Assembly (NCBI GenBank): GCA_964538915.1 | Contig: CAZIFB010000016.1 | Coordinates: 1-64,000, forward strand | Length of the DNA stretch: 64,000 nucleotides | Reading direction: 5' to 3' | From: JAEUHQ01 sp964538915 | GTDB taxonomy: Bacteria; Planctomycetota; UBA1135; UBA2386 | In this document: piece after piece, positions 35,157 through 42,856 of the stretch | How positions within the stretch are numbered: position 1 is the first letter of the stretch | Layout of the letters: every line of letters begins with the position of its first letter | Notes under the pieces: model-generated | Told to the model about the DNA's origin: nothing | The model's database searches: none | Seen by the model: only the letters and a program-made list of their open reading frames with translations | Translations under genes and position numbers: made by a program

Positions 35157-36112
35157 GACGCGAGTCCCGCCTGCAGCGATGCGGGTTCTGCTCCGGGCCC
35201 GGCTTCGATCGCAGAGAGCCACATGCGTGCGACGGACTCGCGCAACGACACGTGTCGGCGGAAGCCGAGTTCGCGGGCAGCCGCCGCTGCGGAGATCGCG
35301 ACGCGGTCGGTCGTCGATTCGCGTACGCGCTCGGGGTCGCGCAGTACTTCGATCGGCGCCGCGACTTCGTGCTGCAGGATGTCGACGATCGTGCGGACCG
35401 GGAAGCAAATGTCGGCCGCGAGGTTGAGGATCCGCATCGGGCCGCCGTAGCGCGCGAGCGCAACGAGGCCGCGGCACGCGTCCTCGACGTCGAGGAAGTC
35501 GCGCTGGGCGGTGAGTTCGCCCGCGCTCACCACGAACGGGCGATCCGCGCGTTTGCACGCGGCGAGTTGCGCGACGAACGAGCCGATCGCCAGGTCCTCC
35601 GGGAGGCCCGGGCCGAGCAGGTTCGACGGGCGCACGACCCGCACGTCGAGGCCTTCCTTCGCGGCGGCGTCGAGCGCGTGGCGCGTCGCGGCGAGTTTGC
35701 TGCGGCCGTACGGCGCGGTCGGCGCACAGGGCGAGTCTTCGTGGAAGGGAGCGGCGTCCGGCGTGCCCGGCCCGTACTCCGCGGAGGACCCGGCGAGCAC
35801 GAGGCGGGGGCGCTGCTTCCTGCGCGCGAGTGCGGCGCACGCGTTCGCGACCGGCGTCACGTTGTCCGCAACGAGGTCCGCCTCCGTGCCGCGCAAACGG
35901 CCGGCGAGCCAGAACACGACGTCCGCCTTCGTCCCGGCGAGCAGGTCGCGCACCGACGCGGCGTCGCGCACGTCGAGTGCGGCGAACTGCTGCCACGGTC
36001 CCTGGCCGGCAGTGCGGCCGCAACCGGTGACCTCGACGCCGTCGGCCGCGAGCGCCGCGGCGAGGTGACGACCGACGAAGCCCGATGCCCCGACGACGAG
36101 TGCGTGCTTCAC
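35153..36112 (-). CDS. NAD-dependent epimerase/dehydratase (extended SDR)
   Basis: A 319-residue extended short-chain dehydrogenase. GASGFVGRH near the N-terminus binds NAD(P), with LAGSSAEYG and YGRSKLAATR containing the catalytic Tyr and Lys. The later segments RPSNLLGPG and RDFLDVEDACRGL are typical of NDP-sugar epimerases. It should interconvert or reduce a nucleotide-bound sugar in the pathway of this operon. The GTG start overlaps the upstream stop as GTGA. Exact sugar specificity is not readable from sequence. Confidence 0.85.
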   Translation of the reverse strand: MKHALVVGASGFVGRHLAAALAADGVEVTGCGRTAGQGPWQQFAALDVRDAASVRDLLAGTKADVVFWLAGRLRGTEADLVADNVTPVANACAALARRKQRPRLVLAGSSAEYGPGTPDAAPFHEDSPCAPTAPYGRSKLAATRHALDAAAKEGLDVRVVRPSNLLGPGLPEDLAIGSFVAQLAACKRADRPFVVSAGELTAQRDFLDVEDACRGLVALARYGGPMRILNLAADICFPVRTIVDILQHEVAAPIEVLRDPERVRESTTDRVAISAAAAARELGFRRHVSLRESVARMWLSAIEAGPGAEPASLQAGLAS

Positions 36113-36840
36113 GGCGCCTCCGTCGTCGACGTCGCCCCGCGCCGGAAACGCTGCGGGTCCTTCTGGAAGTCGGCGCACGCCGCCTCGTAGTCCTCCATGC
36201 GACCGATGTCCTGCCAGTAGCAGTCGGTGCCGAAGCAGAACACGCGTTGTTCCTTCCTGTGCATCGCCATCATGAGGTCGGGCATGTCGAACCGCTGCCC
36301 GGCGGGGATGTGGTCGAGGCATCGCCGCGACAGCACGTTGATGCCCATGCTCACCGCGTAGTCGATGCGCGGCTTCTCGTGGTAGTGGGCGAGCTGCGTG
36401 TCAGGCGTCGCGGTGACGACGCCGTAGTCGATGTGCACGGTGCGCTTCGTCACCGCGATCGTGCCGAGGGCGCGCTTCTCGCGGTGGAACGCGAACAGGC
36501 GCCGGTAGTCGATCGTCGTCAGGATGTCGCCGTTCATCACGAGGAAGTCGTCCTCGAGATCGCGCACCATCCGCAACGGTCCGGCGGTGCCGAGCGGCTC
36601 GTCCTCGAACACGAAGTCGACCTGCATGCCCCAGCGCGTTCCGTCGCCGATCACCGCAGCGAAGAGGCGCGCCATGTGTCCGAGGGTGATCACCACGCGG
36701 TCGAAGCCGGCAGAGCGCAGCTGCCCGAGCACGACTTCGAGGATCGACTCGTCGCCGATCGGCAGGAGCGGCTTCGGTACCGTGACGGTCAACGGGCGTA
36801 GGCGCGTGCCGCGACCGCCCGCGAGCAGCACGGCCATCAT
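36109..36840 (-). CDS. Sugar-1-phosphate nucleotidyltransferase heading the polysaccharide operon
   Basis: A 243-residue NTP_transferase protein with LLAGGRGTRLRP at 5-16, VPKPLLPIG and a VMNGDILT metal-binding Asp segment. It is shorter than typical RmlA or GlmU, ending soon after YWQDIGRMEDYEAA. It resembles the HddC/mannose-1-phosphate guanylyltransferase group. The product would be an activated sugar used by the following epimerases and glycosyltransferase. It is the first gene of the minus-strand operon, and ATG 36837 is a possible alternative start. A GATACT hexamer on the minus strand (36856-36861) may be its -10 box. Confidence 0.8.
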   Translation of the reverse strand: MMAVLLAGGRGTRLRPLTVTVPKPLLPIGDESILEVVLGQLRSAGFDRVVITLGHMARLFAAVIGDGTRWGMQVDFVFEDEPLGTAGPLRMVRDLEDDFLVMNGDILTTIDYRRLFAFHREKRALGTIAVTKRTVHIDYGVVTATPDTQLAHYHEKPRIDYAVSMGINVLSRRCLDHIPAGQRFDMPDLMMAMHRKEQRVFCFGTDCYWQDIGRMEDYEAACADFQKDPQRFRRGATSTTEAP

Positions 36841-36975
36841 GGGCGTGTGTCCACCAGTATCGTCCTGAGGCTCCCGGGCTGACCGGCCCGGAAGCGGAGG
36901 ACGGGAGCGTAGCTCCGAGGTCGCCGACGGGCGAGACTCTGGCGCCGCGCTCGGCCGACGAAACGGCCCGATCCC

Positions 36976-38226
36976 ATGCATTCCCGACGCCTCTCCTCGG
37001 CGCCGCGACGCGCCGTTCGGCTCGCCGCCGCCTTCGTTCTCGCCGCGTGCGGCGGACCTGCAGTGGCGCCTTCGAACGACGCGTTCTGGGCCGCGATGGC
37101 GACCGCCGACGAAGCCGCGGCGGGGGCGTCGGTTCGCAGTCCCGACGAACAGCGCGTCGTGGCGGCCTTCGCGAAGCTCGTGCGGGGCGGAACGGCGGCG
37201 GCGTTCGACGAACTCGTTGCGATCGGCGGTGAAGCGGGCGACGGCAGGGCGCGCGCATGGGCGATCCAGAGCCTGCTCGACGTGCTGCGGCTCGAAGGGC
37301 GATGGGATCGGCTCGCGACGCTGCGGGCCGAGCACCCGCGGCTCGGGCTCGGCGCCGATGCGATCCCCGACGTGCTGACGCGCCTGCGGCCTCTGACCAT
37401 CGAGGTCGCGGAGGCGCCGTCGGTCCTGCCCTTTGCCACAGGCCTGCAGGGCTGGGCTGCGGTCCAGGTGCAACTCGTTGGGGACGCGGCGAAGATGGAG
37501 GCTACCGCGGTCGTGGACACCGGCGCCGGCATGTGCGTCGTCGATGGCGAGCACGCCGAACGACTCGGGGTGCGCGTCGTCGAGGGCAATGTGCCGCTGC
37601 TCGGGATCTCCGGTGGTCGCACGGCCGGCCGCGTCGGGGTGCTGCGCGAGCTGCGCATCGGCGGCGTCACCGCACGCGAGGTTCCCGTGGCGATCGTCGA
37701 CGGGGCCCCACTGCGCGACCTCGCCGGCGTTTCGTGCCTCGTCGGCTGGGAGGTCCTGCAGTACGTGGCCCTGGAGTTCATCGGCTCGGCGCGACAGCTC
37801 GTCGTCCGGCGCAGTGCCGGTGCTCTGGCGATGGCGGCTCCCGTGCCCGACCTGCTCCTGCTGCACGAACCGGTCGTGCGTCTGCGTTCGGGCGAGCGGT
37901 CGCTGCTCCTGCTGCTCGATTCCGGAGCCGCTTCGACCGAGTTCCGGCTCTCGTGCGCGGCACGGATGGGGTGGCCGACGCAGCAAGGGGGCACGGCCGT
38001 GACCGGTCTCGGCGGCGGCGGCGCCGGCGAGGTGCGCACGATCACTTCGTGCCCGATCCAGTGCGGCAACGTGCGCCTCGACCTCGGCGGCGCGCTCGCG
38101 GTCGAACGACTCGCGACACGCGAGAAGCTCCTGCGCATCGACGGCACGCTCGGGGTCGACGTGGCCTTCGCCGTGCGCCTCGTGGTCGACGGCCCCGCAC
38201 GAACGGTGGCGTTCCGGACCGACTGA
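36976..38226 (+). CDS. Lipoprotein with two retropepsin-like aspartyl protease lobes
   Basis: A 416-residue protein with a lipoprotein signal (lipobox LAAC, Cys25). After a helical region (about 55-135), two retropepsin-like units follow. The first is centred on VVDTGAG with DTG at 181-183 and ends in LVGWEVLQYVALEF. The second is centred on LLDSGAAS with DSG at 315-317 and ends in IDGTLGVDVAFAVRL. Retropepsins normally work as dimers with one Asp per chain, so this chain could fold as an internal pseudo-dimer like eukaryotic pepsins. Family members cleave periplasmic or membrane proteins. It lies 71 bp before the ffh gene, which has its own promoter-like signal. Confidence 0.75.
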   Translation: MHSRRLSSAPRRAVRLAAAFVLAACGGPAVAPSNDAFWAAMATADEAAAGASVRSPDEQRVVAAFAKLVRGGTAAAFDELVAIGGEAGDGRARAWAIQSLLDVLRLEGRWDRLATLRAEHPRLGLGADAIPDVLTRLRPLTIEVAEAPSVLPFATGLQGWAAVQVQLVGDAAKMEATAVVDTGAGMCVVDGEHAERLGVRVVEGNVPLLGISGGRTAGRVGVLRELRIGGVTAREVPVAIVDGAPLRDLAGVSCLVGWEVLQYVALEFIGSARQLVVRRSAGALAMAAPVPDLLLLHEPVVRLRSGERSLLLLLDSGAASTEFRLSCAARMGWPTQQGGTAVTGLGGGGAGEVRTITSCPIQCGNVRLDLGGALAVERLATREKLLRIDGTLGVDVAFAVRLVVDGPARTVAFRTD

Positions 38227-38261
38227 CACCCCCGTCTTCGGGGCGAACCTCGGCCTCGCCC

Positions 38262-38290
38262 TTGACCCTCGCGGCGCGCGCCAACATCCT
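38262..38290 (+). promoter_or_regulatory. Putative promoter of ffh
   Basis: TTGACC (38262-38267), a 17-bp spacer and CATCCT (38285-38290) predict a transcription start at 38297, one nt before the ATG. This is the best-spaced promoter in the window. Confidence 0.5.
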
Positions 38291-38297
38291 GCGGCGG

Positions 38298-39710
38298 ATG
38301 TTCGATTCGCTCGCCAATGCGCTGGGCAAGGCCTACCGCGCGATCGTCGGCCAGAAGGTGCTGACGGAGGCCAACGTCGACGAAGGCATCCGCGCCGTGC
38401 GCCAGGCGCTGCTCGAGGCCGACGTCAACTTCCAGGTGGCCAAGGAGTTCGTGGCCGACGTGCGCCAGCGCGTGCTCGGCCAGAAGGTGATCGAGTCCGT
38501 CGAGCCGGGCCAACAGTTCGTGAAGTGCTTCCACGACGCGCTCACGGAACTGCTCGGCGGCCAGGCGGTCGGCCTGCCCATCACGCCCCAGGCGCCGCTG
38601 ATCCTGATGATGTGCGGCCTGCAGGGCAGCGGAAAGACGACGACGTGCGCGAAGCTCGCGTTGTGGCTGCGGAAGCAAAAGAAGAAGAACCCGTTGCTCG
38701 TCGCCGCGGACCTCCAGCGTCCGGCGGCCGTGGACCAGCTGCAGAGTCTCGGCAAGCAGCTCGGCATCGCGGTGCATGCCGAGGGTGCTGCGGGCCGACC
38801 GCCGGAAGTCTGTCGTCGCGGCATCGAGTTCGCGCGCTCGCACGGGCACGACGTCGTGATCCTCGACACGGCGGGTCGTCTGCACATCGACGAGCCGTTG
38901 ATGCGCGAGGTGCAGGAGATCCACACCGTGTGCAAACCGCACGGCGTGCTGCTCGTGTGCGACGCGATGCTCGGTCAGGACGCGGTCAACTCCGCGAAGG
39001 AGTTCCACGCGCGACTGCCGCTGCACGGCCTCATCCTGACGAAGGTCGACGGCGACGCACGCGGCGGTGCCGCGCTGTCGATCGTCAAGGTGACTGGCCG
39101 GCCGATCCTGTTCGCGGGTGTCGGCGAGAAGCCGGACGACCTCGAGGAGTTCGATCCGTCCCGCATGGCGGGGCGCATCCTCGGCATGGGCGACGTCGTC
39201 GGCCTCGTCGAGAAGGCGCAGTCCGTCATCGACGAGAAACAGGCCGAGCAGGCCGCGAGGAAGCTTCAGAAGGGGCAGTTCAACTTCGAGGACTTCCTCG
39301 CACAGATGAACATGATCAAGAAGCTCGGCCCGCTGAAGAAGGTGCTCGGCATGCTGCCGGGCGTCGGGTCGATGATGAAGGACGTCGACTTCGACGACGG
39401 CCACATGAAGCGGCTCGAAGCGATGATCCTGTCGATGACGCCGCGCGAGCGGCAGCGCCCGGACGTGATCGACCTGCCGCGGCGCCGTCGCATCGCGAAG
39501 GGCTCCGGCAACGATCTCGACGCCGTGAACGGGCTCATCAAGCAGTTCAAGGCGATGCAGGACCTGATGAAGAAGATGGGGAAGGGCGGGGGCCTGCCGC
39601 CCGGCCTCGACGGCCTGCTCGGGGGTGGCGGCGCCATGCCGCGGGGCGGCGCACCGAAGGGCTTCCCGGGCGGCTTCCCGGGTGGGTTCCCCGGGCAGCG
39701 CCGCCGCTGA
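38298..39710 (+). CDS. ffh: Signal recognition particle GTPase Ffh
   Basis: A 470-residue SRP54 homologue. The N domain (about 1-90) precedes the G domain with GLQGSGKTT (107-115), DTAGR and TKVDGDARGG. A methionine-rich M domain (about 300-450) carries LKKVLGMLPG and repeated Met-Lys segments that bind signal peptides and 4.5S RNA. The C-terminus is an unusual GGFPGGFPGGFPG repeat ending in Arg-Arg-Arg. Ffh binds nascent signal sequences and delivers ribosomes to FtsY at the membrane. It is followed by rpsP, the usual partner in bacterial ffh-rpsP operons. Confidence 0.97.
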   Translation: MFDSLANALGKAYRAIVGQKVLTEANVDEGIRAVRQALLEADVNFQVAKEFVADVRQRVLGQKVIESVEPGQQFVKCFHDALTELLGGQAVGLPITPQAPLILMMCGLQGSGKTTTCAKLALWLRKQKKKNPLLVAADLQRPAAVDQLQSLGKQLGIAVHAEGAAGRPPEVCRRGIEFARSHGHDVVILDTAGRLHIDEPLMREVQEIHTVCKPHGVLLVCDAMLGQDAVNSAKEFHARLPLHGLILTKVDGDARGGAALSIVKVTGRPILFAGVGEKPDDLEEFDPSRMAGRILGMGDVVGLVEKAQSVIDEKQAEQAARKLQKGQFNFEDFLAQMNMIKKLGPLKKVLGMLPGVGSMMKDVDFDDGHMKRLEAMILSMTPRERQRPDVIDLPRRRRIAKGSGNDLDAVNGLIKQFKAMQDLMKKMGKGGGLPPGLDGLLGGGGAMPRGGAPKGFPGGFPGGFPGQRRR

Positions 39711-39712
39711 AC

Positions 39713-39730
39713 CGGGGGGCGCGCCCCCCG
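39713..39730. terminator. Perfect 18-nt GC palindrome after ffh
   Basis: CGGGGGGC-GC-GCCCCCCG is self-complementary over its full length, starting 3 nt after the ffh stop and followed by five A. As RNA it would form a 7-bp GC stem with a tetraloop. A role in limiting read-through to rpsP, or in mRNA stability, is inference; there is no U tract. Confidence 0.4.
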
Positions 39731-39810
39731 AAAAAGCGCTGGCAAGTGCCTCTGCCATCTGCTTTGCTTCTCGCCCCTTTCGCGGCTTCACGCAGTACGG
39801 AGACAGGTCC

Positions 39811-40200
39811 TTGGCAGTCACGCTTCGCTTCAAACGCTTCGGTCGCCTCAACCACCCGACCTACCGGCTGGTCGCCACCGACCCGCGCTCGCCGCGCGAC
39901 GGTCGGATCATCGAGGCGCTCGGTTACTACCTGCCCCTGATGCCGCGTGCGCAGGAGCAGGTGAAGCTCAACGCCGATCGCATCCAGTACTGGCTGTCGG
40001 TCGGGGCGAAGCCCTCGGACACCGTCGCGGAGCTGATCGAGAAGTCCGGCATCAAGGTGCCGCAGCCGAAGAAGCCGGTGCGCAAGCACAGCAAGGGCAA
40101 GCCCGCCGCGTTCAAGCCGCCGTCGAAGAAGGTGCGCAAGCCCAAGGCCCAGCGGCGCGCCGAGAAGGCCGCCCGCGCGGAAGCTGCGAAGAAGAAGTAG
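39811..40200 (+). CDS. rpsP: Ribosomal protein bS16
   Basis: A 129-residue bS16 read from a TTG start. AVTLRFKRFGRLNHPTYRLV is the family N-terminus, and DRIQYWLSVGAKPSDTV is the conserved second half. The core matches bS16, while residues ~75-129 form a lysine-rich tail ending in KKK, longer than in most bacteria (80-90 residues). The TTG was chosen because it precedes the exact family N-terminus and follows a GGAGACAGG purine-rich site. Upstream in-frame sequence is not bS16-like. bS16 is a 30S assembly protein. It follows ffh, but rimM and trmD, usual next genes, are absent here. Confidence 0.92.
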   Translation: MAVTLRFKRFGRLNHPTYRLVATDPRSPRDGRIIEALGYYLPLMPRAQEQVKLNADRIQYWLSVGAKPSDTVAELIEKSGIKVPQPKKPVRKHSKGKPAAFKPPSKKVRKPKAQRRAEKAARAEAAKKK

Positions 40201-40223
40201 CCCGAACCGAGCCGCAGGCTGGC

Positions 40224-40241
40224 GGCGACCCCGTGGTCGCC
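40224..40241 (+). terminator. Stem-loop downstream of rpsP
   Basis: GGCGACC (40224-40230), loop CCGT and GGTCGCC (40235-40241) form a perfect 7-bp hairpin 24 nt after the rpsP stop. It may end the ffh-rpsP transcript. It has no clear U tract. Confidence 0.4.
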
Positions 40242-40302
40242 TTCGTGAATCCGCTCGCAGATCGCCCTCGGCCGCCCGCCGGCGCGCCATCGAGAGGTCG
40301 CC

Positions 40303-41139
40303 GTGCCGACGAAGAAGAAGTCGAAACCCGAGAAGCTGCCTGACGCGCCGCCCGATCTCCGCGAGCACCTGCCGCCGAATCCGGCGAACCTGCAGCGCGT
40401 CTTGTCCGAGCTCGAGAAGGTCCTGGTCGACGTTCCGATCCCGGAGCTCGTCGCGGTTCCCGTGCCGCCACCGCCGCCGCCGCCCGCGGTGCCCGGTCAG
40501 CCGGCCCCGCCGCCGCCACCGCCGCCGCCGCCCGTGATGGCGCTGCCGCAGCTCGACCTCGTCGATGCGATGCTGCACATCTACTTCGCGGATGGGCTGC
40601 CCTGCGGCTACGGGCAGGAAGCGCGTCGCCGCATCAACGAGGCGTTCGTGGACCGGAACGAGTTCCGCGTCACGGAGGCGTTCGAGGTCGAGGACCTGCT
40701 TCGCGATCTGCAGATCCCCAACCTGTTCGACCGCTGTCTCGCCGTCCGCGAGTCGATCGCCCAGATCTACAACGACCAGAACGGCGTGAATCTCGCGTTC
40801 CTGCGCGAGGCCGGCATCAGCGACCGCAACACGTTCTTCCAGCGTGTGCCCTCGCTGCAACCGCACGTCGTCGCGTTCCTCGGCAACGTGCTGACGTTCG
40901 AAGACCTGTGCTTCTCGGAGAAGTCGACGCTGCGCGCCCAGCAGCGCCTCGGCCTCGACCCGAAGGACCCCGCGGCAGTGAAGTTCGTCGACCAGTTGCG
41001 CGCGCAACTCAAACCCTACGGTCGTCTGCCCCTCGAGGTCGGTGCCGACTTGTCGAGCGGCAAACCGAACCTGAAGCACCCGCTCTCTCCGGCGTGTGTG
41101 CTCGTGCGCCTCGCTCCGTCCGGCAAGCGCCGCGGCTGA
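40303..41139 (+). CDS. Hypothetical protein with two polyproline runs
   Basis: A 278-residue protein of unknown family. A lysine-rich start is followed by a proline-rich region containing 7- and 9-proline runs (about residues 55-77). The C-terminal ~200 residues look globular and helical: DLVDAMLHIYFADGLPCGYGQEARRRINEAF, FEVEDLLRDLQIPNLFDRC and NGVNLAFLREAGISDRNTFF. The helical pattern loosely recalls helix-hairpin-helix DNA-repair folds, but no catalytic motif is seen. No signal peptide is present, so it is probably cytoplasmic. The polyproline runs would need EF-P for efficient translation. GTG 40303 follows a GAGAGG site and is supported by context. Confidence 0.6.
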   Translation: MPTKKKSKPEKLPDAPPDLREHLPPNPANLQRVLSELEKVLVDVPIPELVAVPVPPPPPPPAVPGQPAPPPPPPPPPVMALPQLDLVDAMLHIYFADGLPCGYGQEARRRINEAFVDRNEFRVTEAFEVEDLLRDLQIPNLFDRCLAVRESIAQIYNDQNGVNLAFLREAGISDRNTFFQRVPSLQPHVVAFLGNVLTFEDLCFSEKSTLRAQQRLGLDPKDPAAVKFVDQLRAQLKPYGRLPLEVGADLSSGKPNLKHPLSPACVLVRLAPSGKRRG

Positions 41140-41175
41140 GCTGAAGTGAGCTGCGCGGCTGTTTCGCGGCCGCCC

Positions 41176-41206
41176 TTGCCCTGCCGCCCGCTGCGGCGAG
41201 CATGCT
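41176..41206 (+). promoter_or_regulatory. Putative promoter of the NAD-epimerase gene
   Basis: TTGCCC (41176-41181) and CATGCT (41201-41206) with a 19-bp spacer lead to a start near 41211-41213, matching the ATG at 41211. This argues against the ATG at 41202, which lies inside the -10 box. Confidence 0.35.
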
Positions 41207-41210
41207 GCGG

Positions 41211-42146
41211 ATGAAGGTCGCCCTCACCGGCGCAACCGGTCTCGTCGGCCCGTTGCTCGTCGATCGCCTGCTCGGGCGCGGGCACACCGTTCGTGCACTG
41301 GTGCGTCAGCGAACCGACCGGGTGCTGCCGTCACGACCGGGTGTCGAGTGGGTCGAGGGGCGCCTCGACGAGGAGGAGCCGATCGAGCGGCTCGTCTCCG
41401 GTTGCGACGCGGTCGTGCACGCGGCGTTCGAGCATCCGGGGTCGATCCCGGTGGCCGGGCGCAGCCAGGGCGAGCACTACGTGCAGACGAACTTCGTCGG
41501 TTCGATGCGGCTGCTCGAGCGCGTCCCGGCGCTCGGGGCTCGGCAGATGGTCTACGTGTCCAGCTACGCGGTCTTCGGTCACGACCCGAACGCCGATCCG
41601 CTGCAGCACCGCACGCCGCGCGACGAGCGCTATCCGCTGTGGCCCGAGTCGTTCTACGGCGCGATGCGTGCGTCCGTCGAGAAGTTCTGCAACGCGGCGG
41701 CGCAGTCGTTCGGGCTCAACGTGAGCGTCTTCCGGCTCGGGCTCGTGCTCGGGCGGCGCACGACGTTCGACGAGACGCCGTGCGCGGAGTCGGTGATGGA
41801 AGCACTGCGGCACGGAGAACTCCGCAGCCGCCACGGCTCGTACGTGATCGGAGCGGATGACGCCGCCGAGATCCTCGCGGATGCCGTCGGCGACGGGACG
41901 CTGCGCGGGCAGGTGTTCAACACGGTGGATCGCTGGCTCGACTTCCGTGAACTCGCGCCGATGCTCGCGGCGATCCTCGGCCGCCCGGTGGGGGTCGTGT
42001 GCGAGCCCGCTCCCGAACCGAGGGTCCCGATCGAGTGTGCGCGCATCCGCGAACGCCATCGTTCGTTCTGCACCGAAACGACGCTGCGGCTGCTGCTCGA
42101 AGGCCTCGTGCACGACGGGCGGCAGCGGCTCGCTGCCGGAACGTGA
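41211..42146 (+). CDS. NAD-dependent epimerase/dehydratase family protein
   Basis: A 311-residue extended SDR. MKVALTGATGLVG begins the NAD(P)-binding Rossmann fold (TGxxGxxG). Downstream, YVSSYAVFGHD and FYGAMRASVEKF form the active-site region, where the usual YxxxK appears as YGAMRAS with no lysine at the expected place. Catalysis may therefore be altered, or the segment may align differently. FRLGLVLGRRTTFDE and VIGADDAAEILADAV complete the domain. Probable substrate is a nucleotide sugar or related metabolite. ATG 41211 was preferred over ATG 41202 because the Rossmann fold starts there and a -10-like box overlaps the earlier codon. Confidence 0.75.
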   Translation: MKVALTGATGLVGPLLVDRLLGRGHTVRALVRQRTDRVLPSRPGVEWVEGRLDEEEPIERLVSGCDAVVHAAFEHPGSIPVAGRSQGEHYVQTNFVGSMRLLERVPALGARQMVYVSSYAVFGHDPNADPLQHRTPRDERYPLWPESFYGAMRASVEKFCNAAAQSFGLNVSVFRLGLVLGRRTTFDETPCAESVMEALRHGELRSRHGSYVIGADDAAEILADAVGDGTLRGQVFNTVDRWLDFRELAPMLAAILGRPVGVVCEPAPEPRVPIECARIRERHRSFCTETTLRLLLEGLVHDGRQRLAAGT

Positions 42147-42155
42147 TCCTGCGCG

Positions 42156-42842
42156 TCAGCTGAGCAGCAGCAGGCGGGGCGCATCGGCGTACGTCGTCGC
42201 CGGCGCGCGATGGATGCACGCGGCGACGGGGCAGCCGTCCCACTGCACCGCGAGACGCCACAGGCTGCCCGTGCCGAACGAATACGTGGCTCGCGCATCG
42301 TCGGGCGTCCAGTGCAGGTCGTGATGGCCCTCGGCGAGCCACGCGGCGAAGGCCGCGTCGTCACGGCCGCCGAAGCGCGCGAGCAGGGCCCGGCGGCGGA
42401 TCGGATCGTCGATGCGGCGGCTGGCGTGCCGCGGATCGAGGCCCTCGGTCGGGGCGCCCGCGTACGTGCACAGGAACGTCTCGGTCGGCGTCGTGGCGCT
42501 GTCGACGTGGAACGAGTGCACGTCGGTCGGGAAGTCCGTGTCGTCGTCGCGCGGGTATGCACGCACGAGTTCGATCGACGGTGCGTGCCCCGCGTTGCGC
42601 AGCAGCCGCAGGTCGTGTTGCAGCGTCGCGATCGCCGGGTCGTTCGCGTCATCGAGTTCGTCGGCCTCGACGGCGCGCACCGCGTCGGACCCCGCGAGGC
42701 GCGCGGCGAGGGCGGCGAAGTCGCCGCGCAGCGGCCTGGCCCAGCACACCGCGTTCACTTCGCCCGCGAACGGCGTCGCGAGGAGCGCGTCGAACGAGTC
42801 GACGACGCGCACGTTCGGCGGGAACGCGAGCGGTCGCGGCAT
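42156..42842 (-). CDS. Hypothetical protein, possibly DUF1826
   Basis: A 228-residue probably cytoplasmic protein with no signal peptide. The segments DFPTDVHSFHVDSATTPTETFLCTYAGAPTEGLDP and SFGTGSLWRLAVQWDG recall the DUF1826 family, but I cannot confirm this without a profile search. His residues in VHSFHVD and HHDLHW could form a metal site. It lies 14 nt after the radical SAM gene on the same strand and is probably co-transcribed with it. It could be a partner or maturation factor for that enzyme, but this is inference. Confidence 0.6.
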   Translation of the reverse strand: MPRPLAFPPNVRVVDSFDALLATPFAGEVNAVCWARPLRGDFAALAARLAGSDAVRAVEADELDDANDPAIATLQHDLRLLRNAGHAPSIELVRAYPRDDDTDFPTDVHSFHVDSATTPTETFLCTYAGAPTEGLDPRHASRRIDDPIRRRALLARFGGRDDAAFAAWLAEGHHDLHWTPDDARATYSFGTGSLWRLAVQWDGCPVAACIHRAPATTYADAPRLLLLS

Positions 42843-42856
42843 GCTCGGCAGCGGCG

